From NCBI RefSeq assembly GCF_004342685.1, contig NZ_SMBZ01000039.1, positions 1-36,291 of the forward strand: 36,291 nt of DNA. The letters run 5' to 3'. The notes beneath the pieces are model-generated. The model did no database searches. It saw only the letters and a list, made by a program, of their open reading frames with translations, and was not told where the DNA came from. Position 1 is the first letter of the stretch; each line of letters begins with the position of its first letter. A program made the position numbers and the translations under genes. Shown piece after piece: positions 36,234 through 36,291 of this stretch. The stretch comes from Sphingobacterium alimentarium (GTDB lineage: Bacteria; Bacteroidota; Bacteroidia; Sphingobacteriales; Sphingobacteriaceae).

Positions 36234-36291
36234 ATGTTATATCTCCTCTTATTTTTATTGACACAATCATTTGATTTTCATATATTTAAGT

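Overview
The window looks like a chromosomal segment of a Bacteroidota bacterium, most likely a Sphingobacterium or close relative (Sphingobacteriaceae). This rests on AT-rich DNA, a fused SecD-SecF gene, weak Shine-Dalgarno signals, Bacteroidota-type promoters (TTTG, about 20 bases, then TAnnTTTG), a bTHX ribosomal protein, a SusC/SusD pair and a YpdA-type reductase. No phage, insertion sequence, CRISPR array or origin was seen.

Region 1 (1-13.7 kb) is mostly housekeeping: secDF, a small outer membrane barrel, a VOC-fold protein, guaB, a 38-residue bTHX gene, ppc, a lipoprotein, asnB, tRNA-Asn(GTT), a PfkB-family kinase, a cytochrome b5-like protein and an ECF sigma factor. Most units end in clear hairpin terminators.

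Region 2 (13.8-20.7 kb) holds murB, a TetR-type regulator that runs tail-to-tail into a YpdA-like flavoprotein, a FUSC-family membrane protein just upstream of the YpdA gene, a YceI protein and a membrane-anchored metallo-beta-lactamase-fold hydrolase.

Region 3 (20.7-36.2 kb) is the distinctive part: a complete-looking sialic acid (N-acetylneuraminate) utilization locus. A divergent FadR-type GntR regulator (NanR-like) faces a nine-gene co-directional run: SusC, SusD, NanA lyase, NanM-like mutarotase, MFS transporter, two-domain SGNH/sialate O-acetylesterase, N-acylglucosamine 2-epimerase, GH20 hexosaminidase and GH33 sialidase. The genes are separated by 1-18 bases or overlap. The exception is the 76-base susD-nanA gap, which carries a long hairpin without a U-tract. 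A good promoter precedes susC, and two related ATGTnnnACAT elements lie 21 bases apart over its -7 box and start region; these are the likely NanR operators. A terminator closes the operon at about 36.2 kb.

Inferred pathway: esterase, sialidase and hexosaminidase trim host glycans. SusCD and the MFS protein import sialic acid, NanM equilibrates its anomers, NanA cleaves it to ManNAc and pyruvate, and the 2-epimerase makes GlcNAc. GlcNAc phosphorylation, deacetylation and deamination must be encoded elsewhere. The locus type is known in Bacteroidota, so the interest lies in its architecture and regulation rather than in a wholly new system.
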